Assembly: GCA_002844335.1 (NCBI GenBank)
Contig: CP019154.1
Coordinates: 2,902,259 to 2,966,258, forward strand
DNA: 64,000 nt
Direction of reading: 5' to 3'
DNA from: Haloarcula taiwanensis
Lineage (GTDB): Archaea; Halobacteriota; Halobacteria; Halobacteriales; Haloarculaceae
Shown: positions 25,694 through 34,340 of the stretch, in pieces
Layout of the letters: the number at the start of each line of letters is the position of its first letter
How positions within the stretch are numbered: the first letter of the stretch is position 1
The notes under the pieces: generated by a model
The model's database searches: none
Seen by the model: the letters and a program-made list of their open reading frames with translations, nothing else
Told to the model about the DNA's origin: nothing
Position numbers and translations under genes: made by a program

Positions 25694-26125
25694 CTATCGG
25701 ACGACCGTCACTGTCACTGGCGCTTCGCTGACGACCGCCGTCGCGACCGTTCCGAGCAACCGCCGGGCGATCTCGTTTCGCGTTCCACCGTGGCCACCCA
25801 TTACCACCTGATCCACGTCGACCGCCTCAACGTAGTCCAGAATCGTTTCTGCCGGATCACCTGTCTCGACAGCCGTTTCGATCTGCTGGCCGACCTCGCT
25901 GGCCTGCTGTGCCGCCCGGTCGACGAGATTCGTGGCTCGCTCGTCAGCCGCCGCCCGGCGATCCGCGCCCGGTTCGAGCATCCCACCTTCGCTCATTCCC
26001 GTGTCGAGCGGCGCAACGACGTTCAGGACTGTAATCCGACAGTCAAACGTCTCCAGCGCGTACGTCAGCGCCTCGTCAGCCAGCGGTGACCCGTCCAGCG
26101 GGACGAGGACGTGTGTCGGTGTCAT
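25694..26125 (-). CDS. Universal stress protein (UspA family)
   Basis: 143-residue single-domain Usp. It begins THVLVPLDGSPLADEAL, has VVMGGHGGTRNEIARRLLGTVA, which is close to the ATP-binding G-2x-G-9x-G signature, and ends TVTVVR. The sequence suggests an ATP-binding member. It is convergent with the phosphate permease, the stops being about 38 nt apart. Confidence 0.93.
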   Translation of the reverse strand: MTPTHVLVPLDGSPLADEALTYALETFDCRITVLNVVAPLDTGMSEGGMLEPGADRRAAADERATNLVDRAAQQASEVGQQIETAVETGDPAETILDYVEAVDVDQVVMGGHGGTRNEIARRLLGTVATAVVSEAPVTVTVVR

Positions 26126-26248
26126 ATGTTCTCTCTGGAAGGGAGCTACAAGTAGCCAGGGGCAAGCGAGGCGTTGCTGGTTCCGTCGCCACCAGAGAAT
26201 AGTCCAGTAACAACGACGCTGTCGCTCACGAGTTGTTCGCCACAGAAA

Positions 26249-26321
26249 TAGTCCATCCTGGATTCGAACCAGGGTCGAAGCCCCCAGAAGGCTTCAGGAT
26301 TGGCCTCTACCCCAATGGACT
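26249..26321 (-). tRNA. tRNA-Gln (CTG anticodon)
   Basis: A 73-nt cloverleaf on the minus strand. The acceptor stem AGTCCAT pairs with ATGGACT, the anticodon stem AAGCC/GGCTT encloses the loop TTCTGGG with anticodon CTG, and the T-arm is CCTGG-TTCGAAT-CCAGG. Base 26249 supplies the discriminator A. The CCA end is not encoded and there is no intron. It reads CAG codons, which dominate for Gln in this G+C-rich genome. Confidence 0.95.
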
Positions 26322-26490
26322 GTGCGCACTCTACAGTATCGGGTGCCCCTTTGTAAGCGTTGCGCGATTCGGTCGGACATGAAGCGTGTCAGCAGCCCGC
26401 ACAATACTATCGGGAAGACAACAGCGTAACGCCTACGCCAGACAGTGAGACATCGACAGCGCTTTTTTCGGGTGCTGTGCACACTCGCAT

Positions 26491-27099
26491 ATGTACGTTG
26501 GACGATTCGTCGTTGTCAGTCCCGAAGTCGGTGCGTACCGCGTCTCTTCGCGCTCGTTCCCCAACCGCCAGGCAGTCCAGCGCGACGGGACAGTGACCGT
26601 CGAGCCGACGCCGGACGCGCCGGAGACGGACAACCCATACATCTCCTACAACGGTGTCCGGGTCACCGAGCGCGGCGCGGTCGTCGGCAACGGCTCCCAC
26701 GTCGACCCAATCGCCGAAAAGCTCGAACTGGGCTATCCAGCGCGGGACGCCCTTGCTGAACCGCTCCTGTCGCTCGACTTCGAGAAGGACGACTACGACA
26801 CGCCGCGGGTCGCCGGTATCGTCGGTGTCGACGCGGCGGACCCAACGACGAACGCCGACGGGCCGGGCGCGGTCATCGGGACCGTCCGCCGGGACGCGCT
26901 GCTCGTCGAGGAGGTCACCGAACCGACGCTGGTGGCGACCTACGAGGAGAACAGTCCCACGGCGTTCGGCCTGGCCGCCACCGACGCGGACGCGGTGGCC
27001 CGCGAAGTGTACGGCCACGAGTACGAACACGCCGTCTGTTCGGCCGGTGTCGCGGGGTCGGCGGGTGAGTTCGACGTGGCAGTGTACAACGGAGAGTGA
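26491..27099 (+). CDS. purO: Archaeal IMP cyclohydrolase
   Basis: 202-residue archaeal-type IMP cyclohydrolase, closing the purine ring in the last step of IMP synthesis (FAICAR to IMP). The N-terminus [20 protein letters not shown] and the segment SFPNRQAV match the PurO family, with ISYNGVRV and [12 protein letters not shown] following. The length is standard for PurO, which replaces the C-terminal part of bacterial PurH. It is unlinked to other purine genes here. Confidence 0.93.
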   Translation: MYVGRFVVVSPEVGAYRVSSRSFPNRQAVQRDGTVTVEPTPDAPETDNPYISYNGVRVTERGAVVGNGSHVDPIAEKLELGYPARDALAEPLLSLDFEKDDYDTPRVAGIVGVDAADPTTNADGPGAVIGTVRRDALLVEEVTEPTLVATYEENSPTAFGLAATDADAVAREVYGHEYEHAVCSAGVAGSAGEFDVAVYNGE

Positions 27100-27179
27100 G
27101 GATGGCAGCGAACGCACAGCGGACACAGATGCTGAGCCGGGACCGACACTCAAGACCCCGCAGGGGGTAGACACGAACA

Positions 27180-27878
27180 ATGAAACTCGGGATACTCTCT
27201 GATATTCATGGGAATCGGATAGCGCTCGCGGCAGTGCTTGCAGATATGCCGCCGGTTGACGGGCTAGTCTGTGCGGGCGATGTCGTCGGTTACAATCCCT
27301 GGCACGCCGACTGTGTCGACGCGATGCGCGGGCACACCGACGCGCTCCCTGCAGACGCTCCCTGGCCGACCGAAGCGGTCCCGACGGTGATGGGCAACCA
27401 CGACCGTGCCGTCGCCGCCGAGACGCCGTTCGCGTTCAACGGGATGGCCCAGGCCGGCGTCGAACACGCCACGGAACAGTTGTCCGACGAGCAGATAGAG
27501 TGGCTGGCGGCACTGCCCGACGAGCGACTGGTGTGTGACGAGCGGGTGAAGCTCGTCCACGGCCACCCGGACGACCCGGACCACTACACATACCCCGAGG
27601 AGTTCGGGCCGGACCTGCTGGGTGACGAGGACGTGCTCGTGATGGGACACACGCACCATCAGCACCACGAAGTGTACGAGGACGGTGTCGTGCTGAACCC
27701 CGGCAGCGTGGGCCAGCCTCGCGACAGGGACCACCGGGCCGCCTACGCTGTGCTTGACCTCGCGGACCTGACTATCGAGGAGCACCGCGTGGCCTACGAC
27801 ACGAGCGCGGTTATCGATGCGGTTACCGACGCTGACCTGCCGCGGCAAATCGGTTTCCGGTTGACACAGGGCCGGTAG
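27180..27878 (+). CDS. Calcineurin-like metallophosphoesterase (MJ0936/YfcE type)
   Basis: 232-residue metallophosphoesterase. The metal motifs are complete: LSDIHGNRIAL (D-x-H), CAGDVVGYNPW (GD), VMGNHDRAV (GNHD), LVHGHPDD and MGHTHHQ (GH-x-H). The NPGSVGQPRD element typical of the group follows. It should act on phosphodiesters or phosphomonoesters; the substrate is unknown. It starts 80 nt after purO. Confidence 0.92.
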   Translation: MKLGILSDIHGNRIALAAVLADMPPVDGLVCAGDVVGYNPWHADCVDAMRGHTDALPADAPWPTEAVPTVMGNHDRAVAAETPFAFNGMAQAGVEHATEQLSDEQIEWLAALPDERLVCDERVKLVHGHPDDPDHYTYPEEFGPDLLGDEDVLVMGHTHHQHHEVYEDGVVLNPGSVGQPRDRDHRAAYAVLDLADLTIEEHRVAYDTSAVIDAVTDADLPRQIGFRLTQGR

Positions 27879-27967
27879 CCCGGGAACAGCACGTCGGCTG
27901 TCGTCGGTAGCCTGCAGATACTGCAGCGGGAGGAGGGGATTTATGTCCGTGACCGCTACTGTGTTGC

Positions 27968-28630
27968 GTGGCGTCTCCATTCGAGGTCCTCGGAATCACG
28001 CCGGACGCCGACGACGGGGAGATCGTCGACGCGTACCGCGAGCGGGTAAAAGAGGCACACCCGGATCAGGGCGGGTCGGCGGCCGAGTTCCAGGCAGTCA
28101 AGACAGCCTACGAGCGACTGCAGAACGGGTACGAGCCCGGAGACCCCCTGCCCGACGAGGCGTCAGAGTCCGAATCCGAGGCCGAGGAGGCCCCGCCGGA
28201 ACCGGACGACCCGATGGTAGAATTTCTCAATTTCGAGGTGCTCGAAGACCACGGCTGGGCACTGGAAGACGAGGACCTGTTCGCGAAAGCCGCCGACGCG
28301 AACCTGCAGTCGACTGATTTCGGGCGGTTCTACGTCGACCCGAACGACACGCTGCTTGAAGCGGCCGAAAAGAACGGCTTCGCGTGGCCGTTTGCCTGCC
28401 GTGGCGGCGCGTGCACGAACTGCGCGGTGGCAGTCGTCGAAGGCGAGATGCCGTCGCCGGCGAGCCACATTCTCCCGCCGGACCTCACCGAAAAGGGGAT
28501 TCGCCTGTCGTGTATCGCCGCACCGGTGTCTGACGACGCGAAGATCGTCTACAACCTGAAACACCTCCCCGAAGTGAGCGAACTGTTGCTGCCCGCGAGC
28601 CGGTTCGAGCAGGCCTCCTCAACCGATTAA
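27968..28630 (+). CDS. J-domain/[2Fe-2S] ferredoxin fusion protein
   Basis: 220-residue two-domain protein. Residues 1-55 form a short J-domain (PFEVLGITPDADDGEI... AHPDQGG with the HPD motif at 31-33). A Glu/Ser/Pro linker (60-82) follows. Residues 84-215 are a halophilic plant-type ferredoxin, including the extra acidic insertion near its start (FLNFEVLEDHGWAL) and the cluster cysteines C144, C149, C152 and C182. The J-domain may recruit DnaK to an Fe-S or redox client, or stabilise the ferredoxin; this is inference. The start is GTG 27968. Confidence 0.88.
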   Translation: MASPFEVLGITPDADDGEIVDAYRERVKEAHPDQGGSAAEFQAVKTAYERLQNGYEPGDPLPDEASESESEAEEAPPEPDDPMVEFLNFEVLEDHGWALEDEDLFAKAADANLQSTDFGRFYVDPNDTLLEAAEKNGFAWPFACRGGACTNCAVAVVEGEMPSPASHILPPDLTEKGIRLSCIAAPVSDDAKIVYNLKHLPEVSELLLPASRFEQASSTD

Positions 28631-28637
28631 AAAGAAT
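28628..28637 (-). terminator. Oligo-T stretch after the aspartate kinase gene
   Basis: Seven nucleotides past the aspartate kinase stop the minus strand reads TTCTTTTTAA, the short T-run at which archaeal RNA polymerase often terminates. It overlaps the 3' end of the convergent ferredoxin gene. Confidence 0.4.
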
Positions 28638-28644
28638 TCAGCGG

Positions 28645-29820
28645 TCAGAACACGTCCTGTACGAGCGAGAGGGCCTGTTCACGGTCCTCCCACGGAACGA
28701 ACACGGAGACCGATGTTGCGGACGTAATCACGTCGTAGAGATGGATGTGCGCGTCGGCAAGCGGTGCGACGACCTGGTGAGCCAGCGCCGACTGGCTGGG
28801 GTCGCCGCCGGTGACGCGGATGACGGCGATATCGTCCTCGACAGTGACTGACGAGAGCGTCTCGTCGTCGACGATACGGGCGTGCAGCAGTGCTTCGGCC
28901 TCCTCGGCGTCGTCTTCGTCGACGTAGAACGTCAACGAGTCCATGCCCGAGGAATTGGCCTCGATGTTGATCTCCTCGTCAGCGATAGCGCCCGACAGGT
29001 CCGCGAGGATGCCCGGGCTGTTCCGGATAGCGCGACCGGCGACGGTCACGCAGGCGATTGGCTGTTCCTGCAGGTCGATCAGGTTCTGGAACTCGCCTTC
29101 TATTGAGGTGCCGCCGGAGAGCAGGTCGCCGTGCTGGTAGTGGACGACGCGAACACCGAGGTCGTCGCTCTTGTACGACAGCGCCGACGGCGCGACCACC
29201 TCGGCTCCGCGGAACGACAGCGAACGGAGTTCGTCGACGGATATTTTGCCGACGTTCCGAGCACCCTCGACGACCCGTGGGTCCCCGGTCATGACGCCCT
29301 CGACGTCGGTGACGATGACGACTTCGTCGGCGTCCATGTAGTCGCCCATCATCACGGCGCTCGTATCGGAGCCGCCACGGCCAAGCGTCGTCACGTTGCC
29401 TTGGTAGTCCTGTGCGAGGAAGCCGGTGATGACCGGGACGACGTCCTTGAGCTGGCCGGCCAGCGCGTGGGCGCGCTTCTGTGTCTCCTCGACGTCGACC
29501 TCGCCGTACTCGTCGGTGATGATCGGCCAGTCCTCGCTGCCGGGTTCGAGGAAGACCGCCTCGATGCCCCGGGCTGCGAGCGCGCCCTTGAGCATGCGGA
29601 CGGAGGTCCGTTCGCCCATCGAGACGATTTCCGCGCGGTCCGCGGAGTCGGCGTCGTAGTTGATCTCATCGAGCAACTCGTCGGTCGTGTTGCCCATCGC
29701 CGAGGCGACGACCGCGACCTCGTGGCCCTGCTGGACGGCAGCGGCAATCGAGTCCGCGGCCCGGTTGATTCGGTCGCCGCTACCGAGACTCGTCCCACCG
29801 AACTTGGCGACTACGCGCAT
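28645..29820 (-). CDS. lysC: Aspartate kinase
   Basis: 391-residue kinase phosphorylating aspartate at the head of threonine, methionine and lysine synthesis. The N-terminal kinase domain shows VAKFGGTSLGS and GFLAQDYQGNVTTLGRGGSD. Two ACT domains occupy the last 140 residues (VAGRAIRNSPGILADL and AVIRVTGG), so feedback inhibition by a pathway amino acid is likely. Threonine synthase is encoded 0.6 kb away in the same orientation, linking both to threonine synthesis. Confidence 0.95.
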   Translation of the reverse strand: MRVVAKFGGTSLGSGDRINRAADSIAAAVQQGHEVAVVASAMGNTTDELLDEINYDADSADRAEIVSMGERTSVRMLKGALAARGIEAVFLEPGSEDWPIITDEYGEVDVEETQKRAHALAGQLKDVVPVITGFLAQDYQGNVTTLGRGGSDTSAVMMGDYMDADEVVIVTDVEGVMTGDPRVVEGARNVGKISVDELRSLSFRGAEVVAPSALSYKSDDLGVRVVHYQHGDLLSGGTSIEGEFQNLIDLQEQPIACVTVAGRAIRNSPGILADLSGAIADEEINIEANSSGMDSLTFYVDEDDAEEAEALLHARIVDDETLSSVTVEDDIAVIRVTGGDPSQSALAHQVVAPLADAHIHLYDVITSATSVSVFVPWEDREQALSLVQDVF

Positions 29821-29989
29821 GCTACCACCGTGCCCGTGTGTACGTGAACCATTGCCCTCGCGTTATCCGTCGCTCGGGATAACTGTGTTCATCTGTGACC
29901 GCGTCTCACTGTCGACAGCGGCAGTAGATTCCGTCGTGCGAAGCCCTGTTGGCGCGAAGGCGGGGACAGTCCGGAGCGTCCGACACACC

Positions 29990-29998
29990 GTTTATTTG
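29990..29998 (+). promoter_or_regulatory. TATA box for the GNAT-like gene
   Basis: GTTTATTTG is centred about 27 nt upstream of the ATG at 30021, as for a leaderless transcript. This decides the start of that gene: the longer in-frame ATG at 29949 lies upstream of the box. Confidence 0.6.
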
Positions 29999-30020
29999 CG
30001 TGGGGTTCCCACGCACATGT

Positions 30021-30419
30021 ATGGATATCCGCGACGCTATCGAAGACGACGCCGAACGACTGGCCGCCCTCGCTGACGGGCCGCCGGACGTGATGCGAAA
30101 CCTCGTCCACGACCGTACCGTCCGCGTGGCCGAGGAAGACGACACCATTGTTGGGTTCGTGAGTTTTGACGCCGAGCGTGGGACCGTCCACGTGACGCAA
30201 CTGGCCGGGTCAGGCAACGCCTGTGAGAAGCTCCTGACAGACCCGATTGAGTTCGCACGTCGAGAACACATGACCGTCGAACTCCTGCTCCCGGAAGACG
30301 AATCCGAAGTCCGAGCCGCCGTCGAGGCCGTCGGGTTCGCCTCGACCGGAAACGGTCCCCGGTTCGATGGGCAGGCGACGACACGCTACCGGCTGGAGCC
30401 AGAACGGGCGGAGCACTGA
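30021..30419 (+). CDS. GNAT-like acetyltransferase domain protein
   Basis: 132-residue protein with the opening MDIRDAIEDDAERLAAL and a VRVAEEDDTIVGFVSFD strand pair typical of the GNAT fold, then LAGSGNACEKLLTDPIEFARREHMTVELLL where the acetyl-CoA pyrophosphate loop would lie. The usual Q/R-x-x-G-x-G/A motif is weak (AGSGNA). An enzymatically diverged member is possible. Substrate unknown. Confidence 0.7.
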   Translation: MDIRDAIEDDAERLAALADGPPDVMRNLVHDRTVRVAEEDDTIVGFVSFDAERGTVHVTQLAGSGNACEKLLTDPIEFARREHMTVELLLPEDESEVRAAVEAVGFASTGNGPRFDGQATTRYRLEPERAEH

Positions 30420-30448
30420 CCGAGTCGAGACGTCTCGTCGCCGTCCTT

Positions 30449-31822
30449 CTACGAACGGAATTTGCGGTAGAGATACGCGATGCCGAAACCGCCGGCGACC
30501 AGTGCCGGGACCAGCGGCGCGTCGGCGGCCTTCGACACCTGTCGCCGAACCGTTCCGGTGACCGACGACGGTTCTTCGATGAGGTCCAGCACGGCCTCAG
30601 TGCTGTTTGCGACCGGCTCCGGCTCGTTCCCGGCTTCGGCGGCTGCCTCGGGGTCTTTGAGGAGATGGCCCGTGGTCAGGCAGACGACCGACTCGTCGCT
30701 GTCGACCTCGCCCTCCTCGCGGAGTTTCCGGAGACCGGCGACGGATGCCGCAGAAGCCGGTTCGACGCCGACGCCTTCCCCGGCGATGTCGCGCTGCGCT
30801 TCAGTAATTTCCTCGTCGGAGACGGCCACCGCAGTACCGCCGGTCTCCCGGATGCCCGGCAGGGCCTTCGGCGCGTTGACCGGATTGCCGATGCGGATGG
30901 CGGTCGCGCGGGTCTCGACGTCGTCCCAGCGGCGGGTGTCCTCGTACCCCTCCTCGATGGCTTCGACCATCGGAGCGGCCCCCTCGGCCTGGACGCCGGT
31001 GAGTTTGGGCACCTGGTCTTCGGTTATCGCGCCGGCCTCGACGAGTTCGCGGAAGCACTTGTACAGCGCCGCGGTGTTGCCGGCGTTGCCGACCGGCAGG
31101 ACGATGCGGTCCGGGTACTCGCCGTGGTCGGCGTAGAACTCCTCCATGATTTCCAGCCCGATGGTCTTCTGACCCTCCAGTCGGAACGGGTTCAGCGAGT
31201 TCAGCAGGTAGGCCTCGCCGCGGGCGGCGAGGTCCTGCACGATGTCGAGACACTCGTCGAAGTTGCCGTCGACTTCGAGAATCCGGGCGCGGTGGAGGCT
31301 CGCCTGCGCGATCTTGCCGGCCGCGACCTTCCCTTCGGGCAGGAGCACGAGCGTCTCCATGCCGCCGCGTGCGCCGTAGGCCGCAAGCGCCGCGGAGGTG
31401 TTGCCGGTCGAGGCACAGGCCAGTCGGTCGACACCGACCTCCTGAGCGACCCGGACACCGACGGTCATGCCGCGGTCCTTGAACGAGCCGGTGGGATTCA
31501 TCCCCTCGTGTTTCACGCGGAGCGCGTCGACGCCGATGTCGTCTTTCAGGCGGGGCATCTCGTGCAGCGGCGTGTTGCCCTCGGGGAGCGTGACGCCTTC
31601 CTCGAAGGGCAGGGCGGCGTTGTACCGCCAGACCCCCGAGCCCTCGAACTCGTCGAAGGTCGGCAGATCGTCGTAGCGGACCTCAAGCAGGCCATCACAG
31701 TCGTCGCAGGTGTAGCGAATCGCGTCGAACGGAGCGAACGTCTCACCACACTCGATGCAGGCCAGCCAGACGCCGTCGTCGGCAACCGGCGGCACGTCGT
31801 CGGTGAGTTGCAGGTCAGCCAT
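30449..31822 (-). CDS. thrC: Threonine synthase with C-terminal hydrophobic tail
   Basis: 457-residue PLP enzyme converting O-phosphohomoserine to threonine. An N-terminal zinc-ribbon-like section (WLACIECGETF, YTCDDCDG) is followed by the fold type II core with the PLP lysine in NPTGSFKDRG and the phosphate loop LPVGNAGNT. After residue 400 the sequence leaves the family: an acidic linker, then APLVPALVAGGFGIAYLYRK, which looks like a single membrane helix with a basic end. I chose ATG 31822 (MADLQLTD) over 31834 because a TTTTGCATA box at about 31848-31856 is about 30 nt upstream. Confidence 0.93.
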   Translation of the reverse strand: MADLQLTDDVPPVADDGVWLACIECGETFAPFDAIRYTCDDCDGLLEVRYDDLPTFDEFEGSGVWRYNAALPFEEGVTLPEGNTPLHEMPRLKDDIGVDALRVKHEGMNPTGSFKDRGMTVGVRVAQEVGVDRLACASTGNTSAALAAYGARGGMETLVLLPEGKVAAGKIAQASLHRARILEVDGNFDECLDIVQDLAARGEAYLLNSLNPFRLEGQKTIGLEIMEEFYADHGEYPDRIVLPVGNAGNTAALYKCFRELVEAGAITEDQVPKLTGVQAEGAAPMVEAIEEGYEDTRRWDDVETRATAIRIGNPVNAPKALPGIRETGGTAVAVSDEEITEAQRDIAGEGVGVEPASAASVAGLRKLREEGEVDSDESVVCLTTGHLLKDPEAAAEAGNEPEPVANSTEAVLDLIEEPSSVTGTVRRQVSKAADAPLVPALVAGGFGIAYLYRKFRS

Positions 31823-31880
31823 TGTCGGGACCATGCTCCCAGTATGCAAAAGTCGGACGGTTGCCGGCCGTACGCCCGAC

Positions 31881-32270
31881 TCACTCGCCGGGGCTGGCGT
31901 CGAACTCGTCGATGCGGTGGTGGACCGCGGCGGTCCACTCCTCAAGCGTCTCGTGCATCAGTTCGCGGGCCTCCGACAGCGGTGTCGCGGTGTACTGGTA
32001 CACGTGGCCACCGCCGTCGAGGAGGCGTCGTTTCCGCGTCGCAAGCCCCTTCTCGCGGAGCGTCGACAGCGACCGGTTGACGTTCGAGCGGTCCCGGCCG
32101 AGTTCGTCAGCGAGTTCCTCGACAGTGCTTGCTGGTGCCTCAAGCAATGTCTGATACGTCCGTACCTCGTGTTCCTGAACACCGAAGACTGAGGCCATCA
32201 CATCCGAAAGCTTCGGTTCGTCGTCGACCATCAGCTCGTGGGACTGGTCCGGAGAGGGGTTGACAGACAT
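31881..32270 (-). CDS. TrmB-like winged-helix transcriptional regulator
   Basis: 129-residue DNA-binding protein. The central segment EVRTYQTLLEAPASTVEELADELGRDRSNVNRSLSTLREKGL is a TrmB/ArsR-type winged helix. The wing follows (RKRRLLDGGGHVYQYTATP), then an amphipathic helix suited to dimerisation (ARELMHETLEEWTAAV). A TTTATCC box at about 32297-32303 (minus) gives a leaderless start at 32270. It is divergent from the SDR gene, and the shared 253-nt region contains an inverted repeat (32411-32438), so it may regulate that gene or itself. Confidence 0.85.
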   Translation of the reverse strand: MSVNPSPDQSHELMVDDEPKLSDVMASVFGVQEHEVRTYQTLLEAPASTVEELADELGRDRSNVNRSLSTLREKGLATRKRRLLDGGGHVYQYTATPLSEARELMHETLEEWTAAVHHRIDEFDASPGE

Positions 32271-32410
32271 ACCAGGCTGTACTGTGTGGACTCGGATAAA
32301 CAGGGCCGTTACCTCGACCTCACCGGCCCGGAACCGGCGCTGAGCGGACGCGGAGCGGGCGGTCGGGTCACCAGCAGTCCTGTGTGAAACGTTGCCAACC
32401 AAACCGAAAA

Positions 32411-32438
32411 GGGCAGTGTTTCGGGTGGAAAACTGCCC
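32411..32438. promoter_or_regulatory. Inverted repeat between divergent regulator and SDR genes
   Basis: GGGCAGT (32411-32417) and ACTGCCC (32432-32438) form a perfect 7-bp inverted repeat with a 14-nt spacer. The spacer reads TTCCACCCGAAAC on the minus strand, resembling part of an origin box. Position in a divergent promoter region makes an operator plausible. Confidence 0.4.
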
Positions 32439-32523
32439 CGGAACGGTCGTCGACACCGCCGGGCCAACCGCCACTCCCACTCGGGGCCCAAACGCTAACC
32501 ACGAGACGCCCGTGGGTCTGACC

Positions 32524-33267
32524 ATGGGTTCGGGACCACTCTCAGAGACAGCCACACTCGTTACCGGAGCGAGTTCGGGTATCGGCGCGGCAACCGCTCG
32601 GAAGTTGGCACGCGACGGAGCCGACGTAGCACTGGTCGCCCGCCGGGAAGACCGCCTCACTGAACTGGCCGACGAAATCACCGCCGAGCACACCGTCGAC
32701 ACCCAAGTGGTGCCGGCCGATGTTAGCGACCGGACGCAGGTCACGGCCGCTGTCGAGTCCACCGTCGACACGCTCGGCTCGCTCGACGGCGTCGTCGTCA
32801 ACGCCGGAGTCGGCCGCGGCTCGGACGTGGAGACGCTGTCCGACGAGCAGTACCGGACGATGATGGAGGTCAACGTCGACGGCGCGTTCTACACCGCCCG
32901 CGAGTCGCTGCCGCATCTCCGTGCTGGGGCAGGGTCACTCGTGTTCGTCGGGAGCTTCGCCGGCCAGTATCCCCGGCCGTTCAATCCTGTCTACGCCGCG
33001 ACGAAGTGGTGGCTCCGCGGGTTCGCCCACAGCCTCGCCGGGCAGGTCGGCGACGACGATATCGGCGTCACCGTGGTCAACCCTTCAGAAGTCCGGTCTG
33101 AGTTCGGCTCCGAGGACGGAACCTCGTTCAACGAGCGGTTCGAACCGGGTGAGGTGACCGAACCAGAGGAGGTAGCCGACGCTATCGCCTTCGCTATGCG
33201 ACAGGAGCCACCGACGACGATAAACAGCATCGACGTGTTCCGACGGGACAAATTTAGTCACTTTTAG
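32524..33267 (+). CDS. Short-chain dehydrogenase/reductase
   Basis: 247-residue classical SDR. It has the cofactor motif TLVTGASSGIGAATA, VVVNAGVGRG (NAG motif), the catalytic serine in FVGSFAG and the YxxxK pair YAATK. The ARRED after the second strand suggests NADP(H). The substrate is unknown. The start MGSGPLSETATLV at 32524 suits the family. A T5 run at 33277-33282 after the stop could terminate the transcript. Confidence 0.9.
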   Translation: MGSGPLSETATLVTGASSGIGAATARKLARDGADVALVARREDRLTELADEITAEHTVDTQVVPADVSDRTQVTAAVESTVDTLGSLDGVVVNAGVGRGSDVETLSDEQYRTMMEVNVDGAFYTARESLPHLRAGAGSLVFVGSFAGQYPRPFNPVYAATKWWLRGFAHSLAGQVGDDDIGVTVVNPSEVRSEFGSEDGTSFNERFEPGEVTEPEEVADAIAFAMRQEPPTTINSIDVFRRDKFSHF

Positions 33268-33331
33268 CCCACCACCTTTTTCAGCGTCGGGTTCGCGCGA
33301 AGCGCTCCTCGAAAAACGTGGGCGAAAAAGG

Positions 33332-33380
33332 CGCGAATCGCAGAGCGATTCGCGTGAAACCGCGCGCCGACGGCGCGCGG
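33332..33380. terminator. Two adjacent GC-rich hairpins between convergent genes
   Basis: Hairpin 1 has arms CGCGAATCGC (33332-33341) and GCGATTCGCG (33345-33354) with a 3-nt loop. Hairpin 2 has arms CCGCGCGCC (33360-33368) and GGCGCGCGG (33372-33380) with a 3-nt loop. They lie between the convergent SDR and argF stops. A bidirectional transcription end or a small mobile repeat are both possible. Confidence 0.5.
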
Positions 33381-33442
33381 TACAGCGGGCTCGCCACAGA
33401 CCGCCTCCGCCCGGCTAACCGTTCTAAATGTTCGGGCCGGTT

Positions 33443-34339
33443 CTACGCCTGCTCAGACAGCCACACGAGTAGCCCTTTCTGGGCGTGCAGCCGGTTCTCC
33501 GCCTGGTTCCAGACGACGGCGTTCTCCGACTCGATGGCGTCGTCGGTGACTTCCTCGCCGCGGTGGGCGGGGAGGCAGTGCATGAACGGGCGGTCTCCGA
33601 GCAGGTCCCTCGTAATCTGGAACCCCTCGAAGTCCGCCAGTTTCTGCTCGCGTTTGTCCTCCTGGCCCATGCTGACCCACACGTCAGAGTACACCACGTC
33701 AGCGTCAGCGACGGCCGCTTCGGGGTCGTGGGTGGTCTCGGGCGCGTTGCCGAAGGCGGCGGCGCGGTCGGCCACGTCGTCGGCGATGCCGTAACCCTCC
33801 GGCGTGGCGACGGTCAGGTCCAGCCCGACCATCGCCGCGCCGATGACGAACGACTGGCAGACGTTGTTGCCGTCGCCGACCCACGCCACGGACACGTCCT
33901 CGAAGTCGCCGAACTCCTCGCGGACGGTCAGCAGGTCGGCCAGCGTCTGGCAGGGGTGGGCGTCGTCGGTCAGGCCGTTGATGACTGGCACGTCGGCGTA
34001 CGCGGCCAGTTCCTCCGCGTCGGCGTGGTCGAACACGCGGGCCATGATGAAATCGACGTAGCGGCCGAGCGCGCGGGCGGTGTCCTTGACCGGTTCGCCG
34101 TGGCCCAGGTGGATGTCGTCGGGGCCGAGAAAGACGGCATGGCCGCCCAGTTGCGTCATGCCCGTCTCGAAGGAGACCCGGGTCCGCGTCGAGGGTTTCT
34201 CGAATATCATCCCGAGCGTCTGCTGGTCAAGCAGGTCACTCGTGCTTCCCTCGCCGTGGTCGGCTTTGATGGCCGCGGCGCGGTCGAGGACGGTGGCCAG
34301 TTCGTCGGTCGTGAGGTCATCGACGTCGAGTATATCCAT
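33443..34339 (-). CDS. argF: Ornithine carbamoyltransferase
   Basis: 298-residue enzyme forming citrulline from ornithine and carbamoyl phosphate. The carbamoyl phosphate motif is FEKPSTRTRVSFE, followed by the HPCQTLADL loop, and the ornithine/catalytic motif FMHCLPAHRGEEV is near the C-terminus. It is the last gene of the arginine cluster. The ATG at 34339 lies one base beyond the preceding stop; the longer reading overlaps it. Confidence 0.96.
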   Translation of the reverse strand: MDILDVDDLTTDELATVLDRAAAIKADHGEGSTSDLLDQQTLGMIFEKPSTRTRVSFETGMTQLGGHAVFLGPDDIHLGHGEPVKDTARALGRYVDFIMARVFDHADAEELAAYADVPVINGLTDDAHPCQTLADLLTVREEFGDFEDVSVAWVGDGNNVCQSFVIGAAMVGLDLTVATPEGYGIADDVADRAAAFGNAPETTHDPEAAVADADVVYSDVWVSMGQEDKREQKLADFEGFQITRDLLGDRPFMHCLPAHRGEEVTDDAIESENAVVWNQAENRLHAQKGLLVWLSEQA

Positions 34340-34340
34340 G

